64,000 bases of DNA from Rhodosalinus sediminis (GTDB lineage: Bacteria > Pseudomonadota > Alphaproteobacteria > Rhodobacterales > Rhodobacteraceae): the NCBI RefSeq assembly GCF_003385555.1, contig NZ_QOHR01000006.1, positions 87,839 through 151,838 on the forward strand, given 5' to 3'. The translations under genes were made by a program, and so were the position numbers. This document shows, one piece after another, positions 30,167 through 40,392 of this stretch; position 1 is the stretch's first letter, and each line of letters starts with the position of its first letter. The notes under the pieces were generated by a model. That model was not told where the DNA came from and searched no databases. It saw nothing but the letters and a program-made list of their open reading frames with translations.

Positions 30167-31309
30167 GTGTGGTCGGAAAGCGTGCGGCTGCCCAAGGCCA
30201 ACCCCGGCACCTTCTTCGGCTCCGGCAAGATCGAGGAGATCGGCGCGCGGCTCCGGGCCGAGGACATCGGCCTCGTCCTGATCGACGGGCCGGTGACCCC
30301 GGTGCAGCAGCGCAACCTCGAGCGCGCGTGGAAGGTGAAGCTCCTCGACCGGACGGGGCTCATCCTCGAGATCTTCTCGGACCGCGCCGCGACGCGGGAG
30401 GGCGTGCTGCAGGTCGAGATGGCCGCGCTCAGCTACCAGCGCACGCGCCTCGTGCGCGCCTGGACCCACCTCGAGCGCCAGCGCGGCGGGCTCGGCTTCG
30501 TGGGCGGGCCGGGCGAAACGCAGATCGAGGCCGACCGCCGCGCCATCGACGAACAGCTCGTGCGCCTGCGCCGCCAGCTCGACAAGGTCGTGCGGACGCG
30601 CAGCCTCCACCGCGCCGCGCGCGCGAAGGTGCCCTATCCGGTGGTCGCGCTCGTGGGCTACACGAACGCGGGCAAATCCACGCTCTTCAACCGCCTGACC
30701 GGCGCGGAAGTGATGGCGAAGGACATGCTCTTCGCCACGCTCGACCCGACGATGCGGGCGATCCGCCTGCCCGAGGGGCCGGAGGTGATCCTCTCGGACA
30801 CGGTGGGGTTCATCTCGCACCTGCCGACGGAGCTCGTCGCCGCCTTCCGCGCGACGCTCGAGGAGGTGCTCGAGGCCGCGCTGATCCTGCACGTGCGCGA
30901 CATCTCCCATCCAGAGACGGAGGCGCAGAAGCGCGACGTGGAGGCGATCCTCGAGGACCTCGGCGTCGCGGAGACCACGCCGCGGCTCGAGGTCTGGAAC
31001 AAGCTCGACCTGCTCGCGCCCGAGGAGGCCGCCGCGGCGCGCGCCACCGCGGCGCGGCGCGACGACGTGCTCGCGCTCTCGGCCTGGGAGGGCGAGGGCA
31101 TGGCCGATCTGACGCAGGCCATGGCCGGCGCGCTCGAGGGCGAGCGGCGCGAGGAACGGCTGGACCTCGGCTTCGACGACGGGCGGCGCCGCGCGTGGCT
31201 CTTCGAGAAGGGCGTGGTCCTCGACGAGACGCAGGACGAGGCGGGCTATCACCTGCGCGTACGCTGGTCGCCCAAGCACGCCGCGCAGTTCCGCGCGATG
31301 TCGGGCTGA
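30167..31309 (+). CDS. hflX: GTPase HflX (true N-terminus probably upstream of the first canonical start)
   Basis: Ribosome-associated GTPase that splits stalled ribosomes. From the GTG at 30167 the product is 380 residues, with the glycine-rich HflX signature GGLGFVGGPGETQIEADRR, G1 GYTNAGKST, G3 DTVGFI and G4 NKLDLL. The same frame is open from 29987, and upstream of the GTG it encodes an N-terminal segment typical of HflX (TRAAVLHPDIR ... ALAEAVALARALPGLEVV). No ATG, GTG or TTG occurs in that frame before 30167; only an ATA at 30026 and a CTG at 30068 or later. The start is therefore uncertain; the identity is not. Confidence 0.92.
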   Translation: MWSESVRLPKANPGTFFGSGKIEEIGARLRAEDIGLVLIDGPVTPVQQRNLERAWKVKLLDRTGLILEIFSDRAATREGVLQVEMAALSYQRTRLVRAWTHLERQRGGLGFVGGPGETQIEADRRAIDEQLVRLRRQLDKVVRTRSLHRAARAKVPYPVVALVGYTNAGKSTLFNRLTGAEVMAKDMLFATLDPTMRAIRLPEGPEVILSDTVGFISHLPTELVAAFRATLEEVLEAALILHVRDISHPETEAQKRDVEAILEDLGVAETTPRLEVWNKLDLLAPEEAAAARATAARRDDVLALSAWEGEGMADLTQAMAGALEGERREERLDLGFDDGRRRAWLFEKGVVLDETQDEAGYHLRVRWSPKHAAQFRAMSG

Positions 31310-31318
31310 GCGCGCACA

Positions 31319-31431
31319 TCGGCCCTGACGGGCCTCTTCGCGCGGGGTCGTCTCCCGTGGCCGAAATCGCGCCCGCGTCCCGGGCGGTCGCATGACGCTT
31401 GAGCGCGTCGGCTCATCGGCCCTGCCGGGCC
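31319..31431. repeat. Two GGCCCTGACGGGCC-type hairpins after hflX
   Basis: GGCCC-TGAC-GGGCC at 31321-31334, 11 bases after the hflX stop, and GGCCC-TGCC-GGGCC at 31418-31431. Each is preceded by ATC and followed by TCTTCGC. The first stands in the same stop-codon context (CTGAG...TCGGCCCTGACGGGCC) as the start of each 92-bp unit at 25933, so they look like dispersed relatives. They may act as transcript ends. The rest of the 188-bp gap before the LysR gene shows nothing recognisable. Confidence 0.6.
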
Positions 31432-31497
31432 TCTTCGCTTCGCGATCCGCCGCGCGGGGCGCGTTTCGGCGGACTGCGCCGGCGATCGGCCCGCCGT

Positions 31498-32469
31498 TCA
31501 GCCCGCGTCCTCGCCGGCCGCGCCCTCGAAGCCGAGCGTGCGCAGGGGTTCGCGCCGGCGCGTGGACCAGGTGAAAAGCTCGGTGGCGAGGCGGCCGGCC
31601 GGGCTGTCCTCGCCGTCGCTCTCGCGGGTGGCCACCCACCAGTCCAGGCCGAAGGGGTCTTCGTCCACCGGGCGGGTGACGAGCGTGCCGTCGGCGACCT
31701 CGGGCTCGACCGCCCAGCGGCTGAAGAGCCCCACGCCGAAGCCCGCGCGGATCAGATCGATCACCGCCTCGGGCGTGGGCATCGGGCGGATGTTGCGCAG
31801 GGGCGCGTTCGGCCGGCCCACGAGCGCCTCCCACTCGAAGCCGGGCTCGGCCGCGATGGGATAGGTGAAGAGCCGCTCGTCCCCGATCGCGTGGCTGTCG
31901 ACGATGCGCTCGGCGGCGAGGCGATGCGCGGGCGCCATCGCCGCGACCAGCGGATCGGTCCCGAGGCGGCGCCAGCGCAGGCGGGGCAGGGCGGCCGGCC
32001 GGCCGTAGACGGTGACGACGTCCACCGCGCCCTCGGCCAGCGTGGTGATCGGGCGGGCCGTCGCCTCGCCCGAGAGGTCCACCTCCAGATCGGGCGCGCG
32101 CGCCTCGAGATGGGAGAGGAAATCGGGCAGCCAGTGCCAGCGGCTGTAGGTCGCCTGCCCGAGGCGGACGAGGCGGCGGTCGCCCGCCTGCTGCGCCTCG
32201 ATCTCGCGCTCGATCCGGGCGAGTTCGCCGAGGCTGCGCGCCGCGAAATCGCGCAGCCGCTCGCCCTCGGGCGTCAGGCGCAGCCGCCCGCCCGCCGCGC
32301 GCCGGGTGAGGCGCGCGCCGAGGCGGCGCTCGGCCTCGCGCAGGCGGTGGCTGACGGCGGACTGCGTCACCCCGAGCCGCGCGGCCGAGGCGGTGAGCGT
32401 GCCGGTCTCGGCGAGGGCGTCGAGCACGGCGAGGTGATGGAGGTTCAGCCGGGGCAGCATGCGCGTCAT
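31498..32469 (-). CDS. LysR-family transcriptional regulator, MetR-like
   Basis: A 323-residue regulator with an N-terminal winged helix (LTASAARLGVTQSAVSHRLREAE) and an effector domain starting LVRLGQATYSRWHWLPDFL. The layout, including the aromatic stretch before the effector cleft, is that of the MetR subgroup, which elsewhere controls methionine genes. It is divergent from an EamA-type exporter gene 70 bases away, the classic arrangement for a LysR regulator and its target. An alternative ATG nine bases downstream (32458-32460) would give a more compact N-terminus. Confidence 0.87.
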   Translation of the reverse strand: MTRMLPRLNLHHLAVLDALAETGTLTASAARLGVTQSAVSHRLREAERRLGARLTRRAAGGRLRLTPEGERLRDFAARSLGELARIEREIEAQQAGDRRLVRLGQATYSRWHWLPDFLSHLEARAPDLEVDLSGEATARPITTLAEGAVDVVTVYGRPAALPRLRWRRLGTDPLVAAMAPAHRLAAERIVDSHAIGDERLFTYPIAAEPGFEWEALVGRPNAPLRNIRPMPTPEAVIDLIRAGFGVGLFSRWAVEPEVADGTLVTRPVDEDPFGLDWWVATRESDGEDSPAGRLATELFTWSTRRREPLRTLGFEGAAGEDAG

Positions 32470-32539
32470 TAAATCATTTCATGTGACGACTGAGAATTGC
32501 GAACTTCTCTGCGGGCGCGTCCGGGCCTAGGGGAGGGGC

Positions 32540-33469
32540 ATGACCGACACGCTCGTCCCCCGCTCCCCCTTCGCCGCGCCGCGCGTGGCCACCCTCGCCG
32601 TGGTGGCGGCCTCCGTCTGCTTCGGGCTCGTGCCGCTCTTCGCCCGCGCGTTGCAGGAGGCGGGCGTGGCGGACCCGGCGATCGGCTTCTACCGCTTCGC
32701 CTTCTCGGTGGTGGTGCTGGCGCCGTTCCTGCCGCGCGCGCCGGAGAAGCGCCGCCCGGCGGTGGTGATGACGGCGACGGGCGTGGCGCTGAGCCTCGGC
32801 TGGCTCGGCTACCTCGACGCGCTGCGCACGCTCCCGGTGGCCTCGGCCGGCGTGATCTACATGAGCTACCCGCTCTTCGCGCTGCTCGTGGGCTGGGTCC
32901 TCGCGGGCGTGCGCAGCGGCTGGCGCGGCTGGCTGGCAGGCGCGATGATCCTCGCCGGCGCCGCGGCGCTCGCCGAGGGCGGCGGGCTCGGCGGCGCGGG
33001 ATGGGGCGCGCTCGCCAAGGCGCTCGCGGCCCCCGCGACCTTCGGCTTCGCCATCGTGATCCTGACCAACTTCGTGCACGGCCTCACGGTGCCGGAGCGG
33101 CTGTTCTGCGCCGCGCTCGGCTCGGTGATCGGGATGACGCCGCTCCTCGCCGCGACGCCGGTCGTGGGCTTCCTGCCCGAAAGCGGCGCGACCTGGCTCC
33201 TGATCGGGGGGATGGCGGCGATCACCGCGCTCCTGCCGCAACTCGTCTATACGGCGGCGGTGCCCCACGTCGGACCGGGTCGCGCCGCGGCGGCGGGGAG
33301 CGTGGAACTGCCCACCATGATCGCGGTCGGGGCGGTGGCCTTCGGCGAGAGCGTCGGCCTGCGCGAGGCGGTGGCGGCGGCGCTGGTGCTCGCCGCGATC
33401 CTCGTCGCGCCGGCGGTGCGACCGGGGCGTGCGGGCCTCGTCGGGCGCAAGCGCTTCTTCGGGCTATGA
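32540..33469 (+). CDS. EamA/DMT-family transporter
   Basis: A 309-residue inner-membrane protein with about ten helices in two EamA repeats (VVAASVCFGLVPLFARALQE at the start of repeat 1; FGFAIVILTNFVHG near the start of repeat 2). Such proteins mostly export amino acids or other metabolites. The substrate is unknown. GGGAGGGG precedes the ATG. A divergent MetR-like LysR gene probably controls it. Its last six bases overlap the end of the convergent acylase gene. Confidence 0.87.
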   Translation: MTDTLVPRSPFAAPRVATLAVVAASVCFGLVPLFARALQEAGVADPAIGFYRFAFSVVVLAPFLPRAPEKRRPAVVMTATGVALSLGWLGYLDALRTLPVASAGVIYMSYPLFALLVGWVLAGVRSGWRGWLAGAMILAGAAALAEGGGLGGAGWGALAKALAAPATFGFAIVILTNFVHGLTVPERLFCAALGSVIGMTPLLAATPVVGFLPESGATWLLIGGMAAITALLPQLVYTAAVPHVGPGRAAAAGSVELPTMIAVGAVAFGESVGLREAVAAALVLAAILVAPAVRPGRAGLVGRKRFFGL

Positions 33470-35935
33470 GCCGTCGGGCACCAGCCGCGTGACGCCGAGC
33501 GCGCCCGCCCGCGCGAGCTCCGGGTCGAGCGACATGCGCACGTAGTCGCCGCGCCGCCAGAGCTGGCCGAGGTCGTCGTAGTGGCGCGACAGGAAATGCC
33601 CCGACTGCCCGGTGGAGATCACGAAGAGCGAACTGTCCGGATCGGCGAAATCGTAGACGCCGCGGTAACCGGCGGCGTGCACGTTGCGGAAGGGGGCGGG
33701 CCCCTCGCCGGCGGTCCGCCCGCGCATCAGCGTGTTGTCGCCGCCGGAGGTCGATTGCCGGATGTTGACGAAGTAGCGCAGCAGCGGCACCTTGCCGAGC
33801 GCCTGGTGGTCGTGCGTGGCCTGATGCGCGTCGCCCCAGCGCAGGCTCTCGAGGTCGTCGCCATGGGTCTCCGCGATCCAGACCAGCGCGTCGTCGAGGG
33901 CGAGGCGCGCGATGTCGGTGCAGCTTTCCTCGGCCGCGGAGCGGCGGATGTCGCACCAGGCGCCCGCGCCGTCCACGTCGCGGAAGACCCGCTCGATGAA
34001 GAGCGGGCGCAGGTGCGTGAAGTCGTCGGCGAGCGGGCCGAGGTCGTCGCGGATGAGCCGGTCCTGCAGCGCGCGCATCCACGCGGCGTAGATCAGCGGC
34101 TCGGGCCGGTGCTCGTTCATCTCGCCGTTCCACTCGGCCAGCAGATCGAGCGCGCGCTGGCGGCGACGCTCGGGCGTTCCGGCGGGCGCGGCCTCGCCCG
34201 TGTACCAGAGATCGGCCCCCACGAGCGGCAGGAGCGTCCGCGCGGTGTAGCTCACCGTGTCGAGCTGCGCCTCCACGAAGCTGTCGCGGGTGTGGATCTC
34301 GCGCCCCTGCATCAGGCGGCGCCAGCGCTCGACGCGTTGCGTGTCGCCCCAGCGGTGCGAGACATGGAGCGGAAAGGGCCGGTCCACCACCTTGTTGTTG
34401 GTGTTGCCGACGATCGCGCCCGGTGGATCGGTGAAACCGGGGTTCGCGGCGTAGGGCAGCGTCCCCTGCCAGCGGTTCTCGGGCCGGTAGCCGAAGGCGG
34501 GCATCCGCCCCTGCGTCTGGTGCGCGGCGTCGCGGCGCGGCATCGCGCCGATGAGCTTCATCGCGATGCGCTCCCCGTCGACGACCGTCAGCATCTGAGA
34601 GGGCGCAACGTAGAGCGCGGCGGCGTCGAGCGCCTCCTCCACGGTGTCGGCGTACATCAGCCCGATCGCCGCGCCGAGCGAGGTGTCCTCCTCCGAGAGC
34701 GCGGTCCAGGAGACGGCGGCGACATGGCCCGGCGGCGTGACCGCCCCCAGCCCGAAGCGCCCGGGCGGCAGGACGGGGCCGTTTTCCGTGCGCCGGAGCG
34801 TCACCGTCACCGGCGCCTCGCCCTCGATCTCGACGATGCTGCGCCGCGTCTCGAAGGGCGCCCAGCCGTCGGGCGTTCGGTATTCCCCCGGCGCGTCCGG
34901 GTTCACCTCCTCGAGAAACACGTCCTGATCGTCGAGATAGGAGGAGGTCAGCCCCCAGCCGAGCCGGTCGCTCCGCCCCGAGAGCACCGCGGGGATGCCC
35001 GGGATCGTCGCGCCGATCACGCCGCCCGCCGACAGCTCCAGCCGCGCCAGATACCAGATCGCGGGCGCCGAGAGCCCGAGGTGCGGGTCGTTCGCCAGAA
35101 GCGTGCCGCCCGCCGCCGCGCGCGCGGGCGCGGCCGCCCAGGCGTTGGAGGCGCCGGCGAGCTCCGGCCGCGGCACCGGCCAGAGCGGATCGTCGGGCGC
35201 CGCGGCGACCCGCCGGGGCGCGGGACGCTCGGGCAGCAGGTCGGCATACTCGGGCAGCGCGGCGACGCCCGGCCCCGGCGCCTCGGGCAGGAGGTCGGCG
35301 ACCGCGCCGGGCCGGTCCTCGAGCGCGAGCGAGAGCCGCGCGCGGCGCACCTCCGCGCTCAGGTGGCCCGAGAGCTGCAGCGCCATCACCTTGACGAGCG
35401 CGAGCGAATCCGCCGGCCGCCACGGCGCGATCGCCGCGTCGAAGATGAAGAACTCCGGCGCGCCGCGCCCGAGGCTCTCGGCGTTGATCTCGGCGAGGCG
35501 CGCGTTCACGCCCTCGGCGTAGGCCTCGAGCGCGGCGCGCGTGCGGTCGTCCTGCGCCGCCACCGAGGCCTGCGCCGCCAGGTAGAGGCCGAAGCGCCGC
35601 ATCAGCGTGTCGATCTCGAGGGTGCGCCGCCCGAAGATCTCCGAAAGCCGCCCCTGCGCCGTGCGGCGCAGCACGACCATCTGCCAGAGGCGGTCCTGCG
35701 CATGGGCGTAGCCGAGGCCGAAGAACACGTCCGCGTCGGCCTCGCCGAAGATGTGGGGCACGTTCGCCGTGTCGCGCACGATCTCGACGGGCGCCGAGAG
35801 CCCGGCGACGGCCTGCGTCTGGTCGTAGTCCGGCAGCGAGCGCCCGGCGAGATAGGCGACCACCGCCACCGCCGCCGCCGCGAGCGCGACGAGCGCCGCG
35901 GCGATGCGGAAGAGCCATCGGATCGCCTTGCCCAT
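33464..35935 (-). CDS. Penicillin acylase family protein (Ntn hydrolase)
   Basis: An 823-residue amidase precursor anchored by an N-terminal helix (RIAAALVALAAAAVAVVAYL, about 10-29). The alpha chain holds VPHIFGEADADVFFGLGYAHAQ; maturation would expose nucleophile Ser263 in GASNAWAAAP as the new beta-chain N-terminus. LLANDPHLGLSAPAIWY follows, as in the family. These enzymes hydrolyse acyl-homoserine lactones, penicillins or other N-acyl amides, so quorum quenching is one possibility but cannot be told from sequence. The ATG at 35933-35935 follows GAGGGGACGG. It is divergent from the dehydrogenase gene. Confidence 0.88.
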   Translation of the reverse strand: MGKAIRWLFRIAAALVALAAAAVAVVAYLAGRSLPDYDQTQAVAGLSAPVEIVRDTANVPHIFGEADADVFFGLGYAHAQDRLWQMVVLRRTAQGRLSEIFGRRTLEIDTLMRRFGLYLAAQASVAAQDDRTRAALEAYAEGVNARLAEINAESLGRGAPEFFIFDAAIAPWRPADSLALVKVMALQLSGHLSAEVRRARLSLALEDRPGAVADLLPEAPGPGVAALPEYADLLPERPAPRRVAAAPDDPLWPVPRPELAGASNAWAAAPARAAAGGTLLANDPHLGLSAPAIWYLARLELSAGGVIGATIPGIPAVLSGRSDRLGWGLTSSYLDDQDVFLEEVNPDAPGEYRTPDGWAPFETRRSIVEIEGEAPVTVTLRRTENGPVLPPGRFGLGAVTPPGHVAAVSWTALSEEDTSLGAAIGLMYADTVEEALDAAALYVAPSQMLTVVDGERIAMKLIGAMPRRDAAHQTQGRMPAFGYRPENRWQGTLPYAANPGFTDPPGAIVGNTNNKVVDRPFPLHVSHRWGDTQRVERWRRLMQGREIHTRDSFVEAQLDTVSYTARTLLPLVGADLWYTGEAAPAGTPERRRQRALDLLAEWNGEMNEHRPEPLIYAAWMRALQDRLIRDDLGPLADDFTHLRPLFIERVFRDVDGAGAWCDIRRSAAEESCTDIARLALDDALVWIAETHGDDLESLRWGDAHQATHDHQALGKVPLLRYFVNIRQSTSGGDNTLMRGRTAGEGPAPFRNVHAAGYRGVYDFADPDSSLFVISTGQSGHFLSRHYDDLGQLWRRGDYVRMSLDPELARAGALGVTRLVPDGS

Positions 35936-36033
35936 CGCGCCGTCCCCTCGCGGATGGCGCCCTTGCCAAGGGGCGCACGGCGCGAGACAAACGCGGCGAG
36001 CGACGAAAGGCAAGAGGAACAGGGGGGCGCGTG

Positions 36034-36912
36034 ATGGCGAAAGTGGCGTTCATCGGGCTCGGCGTGATGGGCTATCCGATGGCCGGGCATCTGGCGGCGG
36101 CCGGACACGACGTGACGGTCTACAACCGCACAGGGGAAAAGGCGGAGCGCTGGGTCACCGAGCACGGCGGCGCGCGCGCGGCGACGCCGCGCGGGGCGGC
36201 CGAGGGCGCGGAGGTCGTCATGGCCTGCGTGGGCAACGACGACGACCTGCGCGCCGTCTGCCTCGGCGACGACGGCGCCTTCGCCGGCATGGGCGCGGGC
36301 ACGATCTTCGTCGATCACACGACGGTCTCGAAAAAGGTCACCGACGAGCTCTGCGCGACCGCCGCCGCGCAGGGCGTCGATTTCGTGGACGCGCCCGTCT
36401 CGGGCGGGCAGGCGGGCGCGGAGAACGGCCGGCTCTCGGTGATGTGCGGGGGCCTCGAGGCGGCCTTCGCGCGCGTGGAGCCCGTGATCGCCGCCTATGC
36501 CGCGACCTGCCGCCGCCTCGGCCCCTCGGGCGCGGGGCAACTGGCCAAGATGTGCAACCAGATCGCCATCGCCGGCCTCGTGCAGGGGCTGTCGGAGGCG
36601 CTCAACTTCGCCGACCGCGCGGGCCTCGACGGCGCGGCGCTCGTCGAGGTGATCTCGAAGGGCGCGGCGGGGTCGTGGCAGATGGAGAACCGCTCGGCCA
36701 CGATGCTGGCCGACGAGTTCGACTTCGGCTTCGCGGTGGAGTGGATGCGCAAGGACCTCGGCATCTGCCTCGACACGGGCGACGAGATCGGCGCGGCGCT
36801 GCCCGTGACCGCGCTGGTGGACCAGTTCTACAAGGACGTGCAGGCGATGGGCGGCGGGCGCTGGGACACCTCGTCGCTCATCCGCCGTCTCCGGGCGCTC
36901 TCGCCCGAGTGA
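36034..36912 (+). CDS. NAD(P)-dependent beta-hydroxyacid dehydrogenase (HIBADH family)
   Basis: A 292-residue oxidoreductase. It has a Rossmann motif FIGLGVMGYPMAGHL, the substrate-binding block DAPVSGGQAGAENG near residue 120, the catalytic lysine in GAGQLAKMCNQIA and an all-helical C-terminal domain. The substrate could be 3-hydroxyisobutyrate, tartronate semialdehyde or a related acid. I use the ATG at 36034; the GTG directly before it (36031) is equally placed for the AGGGGGG site. It ends two bases before a 28-base palindrome and element D. Confidence 0.88.
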   Translation: MAKVAFIGLGVMGYPMAGHLAAAGHDVTVYNRTGEKAERWVTEHGGARAATPRGAAEGAEVVMACVGNDDDLRAVCLGDDGAFAGMGAGTIFVDHTTVSKKVTDELCATAAAQGVDFVDAPVSGGQAGAENGRLSVMCGGLEAAFARVEPVIAAYAATCRRLGPSGAGQLAKMCNQIAIAGLVQGLSEALNFADRAGLDGAALVEVISKGAAGSWQMENRSATMLADEFDFGFAVEWMRKDLGICLDTGDEIGAALPVTALVDQFYKDVQAMGGGRWDTSSLIRRLRALSPE

Positions 36913-36914
36913 GC

Positions 36915-37020
36915 GCCCAAGCGGTTTCGAAACCGCTTGGGCGAGGGGGCTTTCAGCCCCCTCTGCCGCGCGGGCGCGCGGCATTCACCCCCGAGAGTAT
37001 TTGGGCCAAGATGATGGGCC
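36915..37020 (+). repeat. Perfect 28-base palindrome plus GAGAGTATTT element D
   Basis: Three hairpins in a row follow the dehydrogenase stop: the palindrome GCCCAAGCGGTTTC with its complement (36915-36942), GAGGGGGCT-TTC-AGCCCCCTC, and TGCCGCGC-GGGC-GCGCGGCA. They are followed by TTCACCCCCGAGAGTATTTG and GGCCAAGATGATGG. It is the long-arm type without an inverted partner. The convergent purL ends 117 bases further on; the stretch 37021-37136 shows nothing recognisable. Confidence 0.85.
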
Positions 37021-37136
37021 GCCGGTGGCGCGACGTGGCGGGCGCGGGGTGGCGTTCGCGGCGCCGCTGAGGGCGGCCGCGCATCGCGGGCACGCGTGCG
37101 GGCTGTCGGCGGTGGGCCGCGCGTCGCCGGCGGCGC

Positions 37137-39296
<2,160 letters not shown>

Positions 39297-39421
39297 CGGG
39301 CGGTTCTATCCCCTCTGCGATGGTCGCCGCCCTCTTAAGCCATGCCGTGGCGGGGCGAAAGGGCGCCCCGTTGTGCGGCGCGCCCGCGCTGTGATACGAC
39401 TGTATACCGAGGGAGGAGGCC

Positions 39422-39682
39422 ATGCCCGATCCGCGCCGCACCGTGCTGATCCCGATCGCCCGGCAGAGCCGGCTCGTCGCGGTCACCCTGATCGCCGCGG
39501 TGTGGCGGACGCGCCGTGCCGAGGAGATCGACGCCGCCGTCGGTCGCCTGTCCGAGGCGCGGCAGCGGATGGTGGTGGGCGGCGTGCTCGGCTTCCTGTT
39601 CCTGCTCAGCCTCTTCGCCGCGCAGTTCGGGCTCCTCGGGCTCGCGCTCTTCTGGGCGGCGGTGGTGCTCACCGTTTCGTGA
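39422..39682 (+). CDS. Small two-helix membrane protein, unknown function
   Basis: 86 residues, not recognised. A basic amphipathic N-terminal half (RRTVLIPIARQSRLVAV, then RTRRAEEIDAAVGRL) precedes two closely spaced hydrophobic segments, MVVGGVLGFLFLLSLFAA (about 50-67) and LLGLALFWAAVVLTV (about 71-85), making a hairpin with a very short loop. GGAGGAGG stands before the ATG. It is divergent from purL. A strong hairpin follows the stop codon by ten bases. Confidence 0.6.
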   Translation: MPDPRRTVLIPIARQSRLVAVTLIAAVWRTRRAEEIDAAVGRLSEARQRMVVGGVLGFLFLLSLFAAQFGLLGLALFWAAVVLTVS

Positions 39683-39692
39683 TCCGTTTCGG

Positions 39693-39717
39693 GCGCTGCG
39701 GCGGCGTGCCGCAGCGC
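39693..39717. other. Perfect 10-bp stem-loop after small membrane-protein gene
   Basis: GCGCTGCGGC (39693-39702), loop GGCGT, then its complement GCCGCAGCGC (39708-39717). There is no T-tract, so it is a transcript-stabilising or Rho-assisted end rather than a classical terminator. Its loop GGCGT equals that of the hairpin at 2350-2378. Confidence 0.55.
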
Positions 39718-39785
39718 GGCGTGCAATCGGTTGACCTTGCGTCGCTTTTCGCTGTCATTCCCGCAGTATGCGCTTGTATGCCATT

Positions 39786-39803
39786 GAAAAATCGAGATTT
39801 TTC
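39786..39803. promoter_or_regulatory. AT-rich perfect inverted repeat, possible operator
   Basis: GAAAAATC-GA-GATTTTTC is a perfect 8-bp inverted repeat in a window where runs of A and T are rare. It lies 76 bases upstream of the 58-residue membrane-protein gene. A TTGACC sequence about 50 bases further upstream could be a -35 box. The repeat could be a regulator-binding site or a small RNA hairpin. Confidence 0.4.
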
Positions 39804-39878
39804 CGACGGTCGCGTGATCCGGGCGGCGTTGCGCGGCGTAACCCCCGGTACAACAGCGCGACAGGAAAGGACTTCGAG

Positions 39879-40055
39879 ATGGACCAGCTTCCGATCATTC
39901 TCTGCCTCGGCACGCTCGGCTTCGTGGCGGCCTTCGGCTACATCAGCGCGCGGGCGACGGAGAAGCAGATGCGCGACGGCAGCCACCGCAAGTCGGCCCT
40001 CTCGCGCGACGGCGCTGAGGAGCGTCTGCGCCGCGCCGCTCTCGACGGGCGCTGA
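39879..40055 (+). CDS. Small single-pass membrane protein, unknown function
   Basis: 58 residues: MDQLPIILCLGTLGFVAAFG forms one transmembrane helix at the N-terminus, followed by a charged, basic cytoplasmic tail (ARATEKQMRDGSHRKSALS ... RRAALDGR). AGGAAAGG lies seven bases before the ATG at 39879. I do not recognise the family. The AT-rich inverted repeat at 39786 is the only regulatory feature seen upstream. Confidence 0.55.
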   Translation: MDQLPIILCLGTLGFVAAFGYISARATEKQMRDGSHRKSALSRDGAEERLRRAALDGR

Positions 40056-40392
40056 CCGCGCGGCGGGGCGCGGGCGACCGCGGCCCCGCCGGTCCGCTCC
40101 CGCGTCGAGACCCCGAGGCGACGCGGACCGTGGGCTCTGGCGCGGCGCACATTCGTGGGGAGCGGCGTCCCTCCCGGCGGCGCGTCGCGGCGGTTACCTC
40201 CCAAGCACGGACGAAAAAAGGCCGAGACAAAGTCTCGGCCGAAGTCCAACAGGGAGGTATGAAGATGATGCGCTGCTAGGCGCCATCGCCTTCGATTGCC
40301 GAGATAGGCGGCGCTTCTGAATCGATCAAGCGGTTTCGGCAGCGCAGCGAGACAAGGCGGATATGCGTTTCGCGCAACCCGGCGCGGCGGGC
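40056..40392. other. Gene-free region with minus-strand terminator and a mini-ORF
   Basis: This 337-bp gap contains the minus-strand terminator at 40214-40240. On the plus strand, AGGGAGG (40251-40257) is followed by ATGAAGATGATGCGCTGCTAG. This would encode MMRC from the ATG at 40265 (seven-base spacing) or MKMMRC from 40259. No longer gene is supported, although ribosome-site strength suggests the mini-ORF may be translated. The rest shows nothing recognisable. Confidence 0.35.
40214..40240 (-). terminator. Rho-independent terminator after LysR gene (minus strand)
   Basis: Read on the minus strand, GGCCGAGAC-TTT-GTCTCGGCC forms a perfect nine-bp stem followed by six T residues (A residues at 40214-40219 on the plus strand). 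It stands about 150 bases after the stop of the LysR-type gene at 40393 and is the natural end of that transcript. Confidence 0.85.

Noticed and set aside
32470..32539. LysR-binding palindrome between the MetR-like gene and the EamA gene
   Set aside because: TTC and GAA half-sites are present, but the spacing and arm length are too weak to call an operator from sequence alone.
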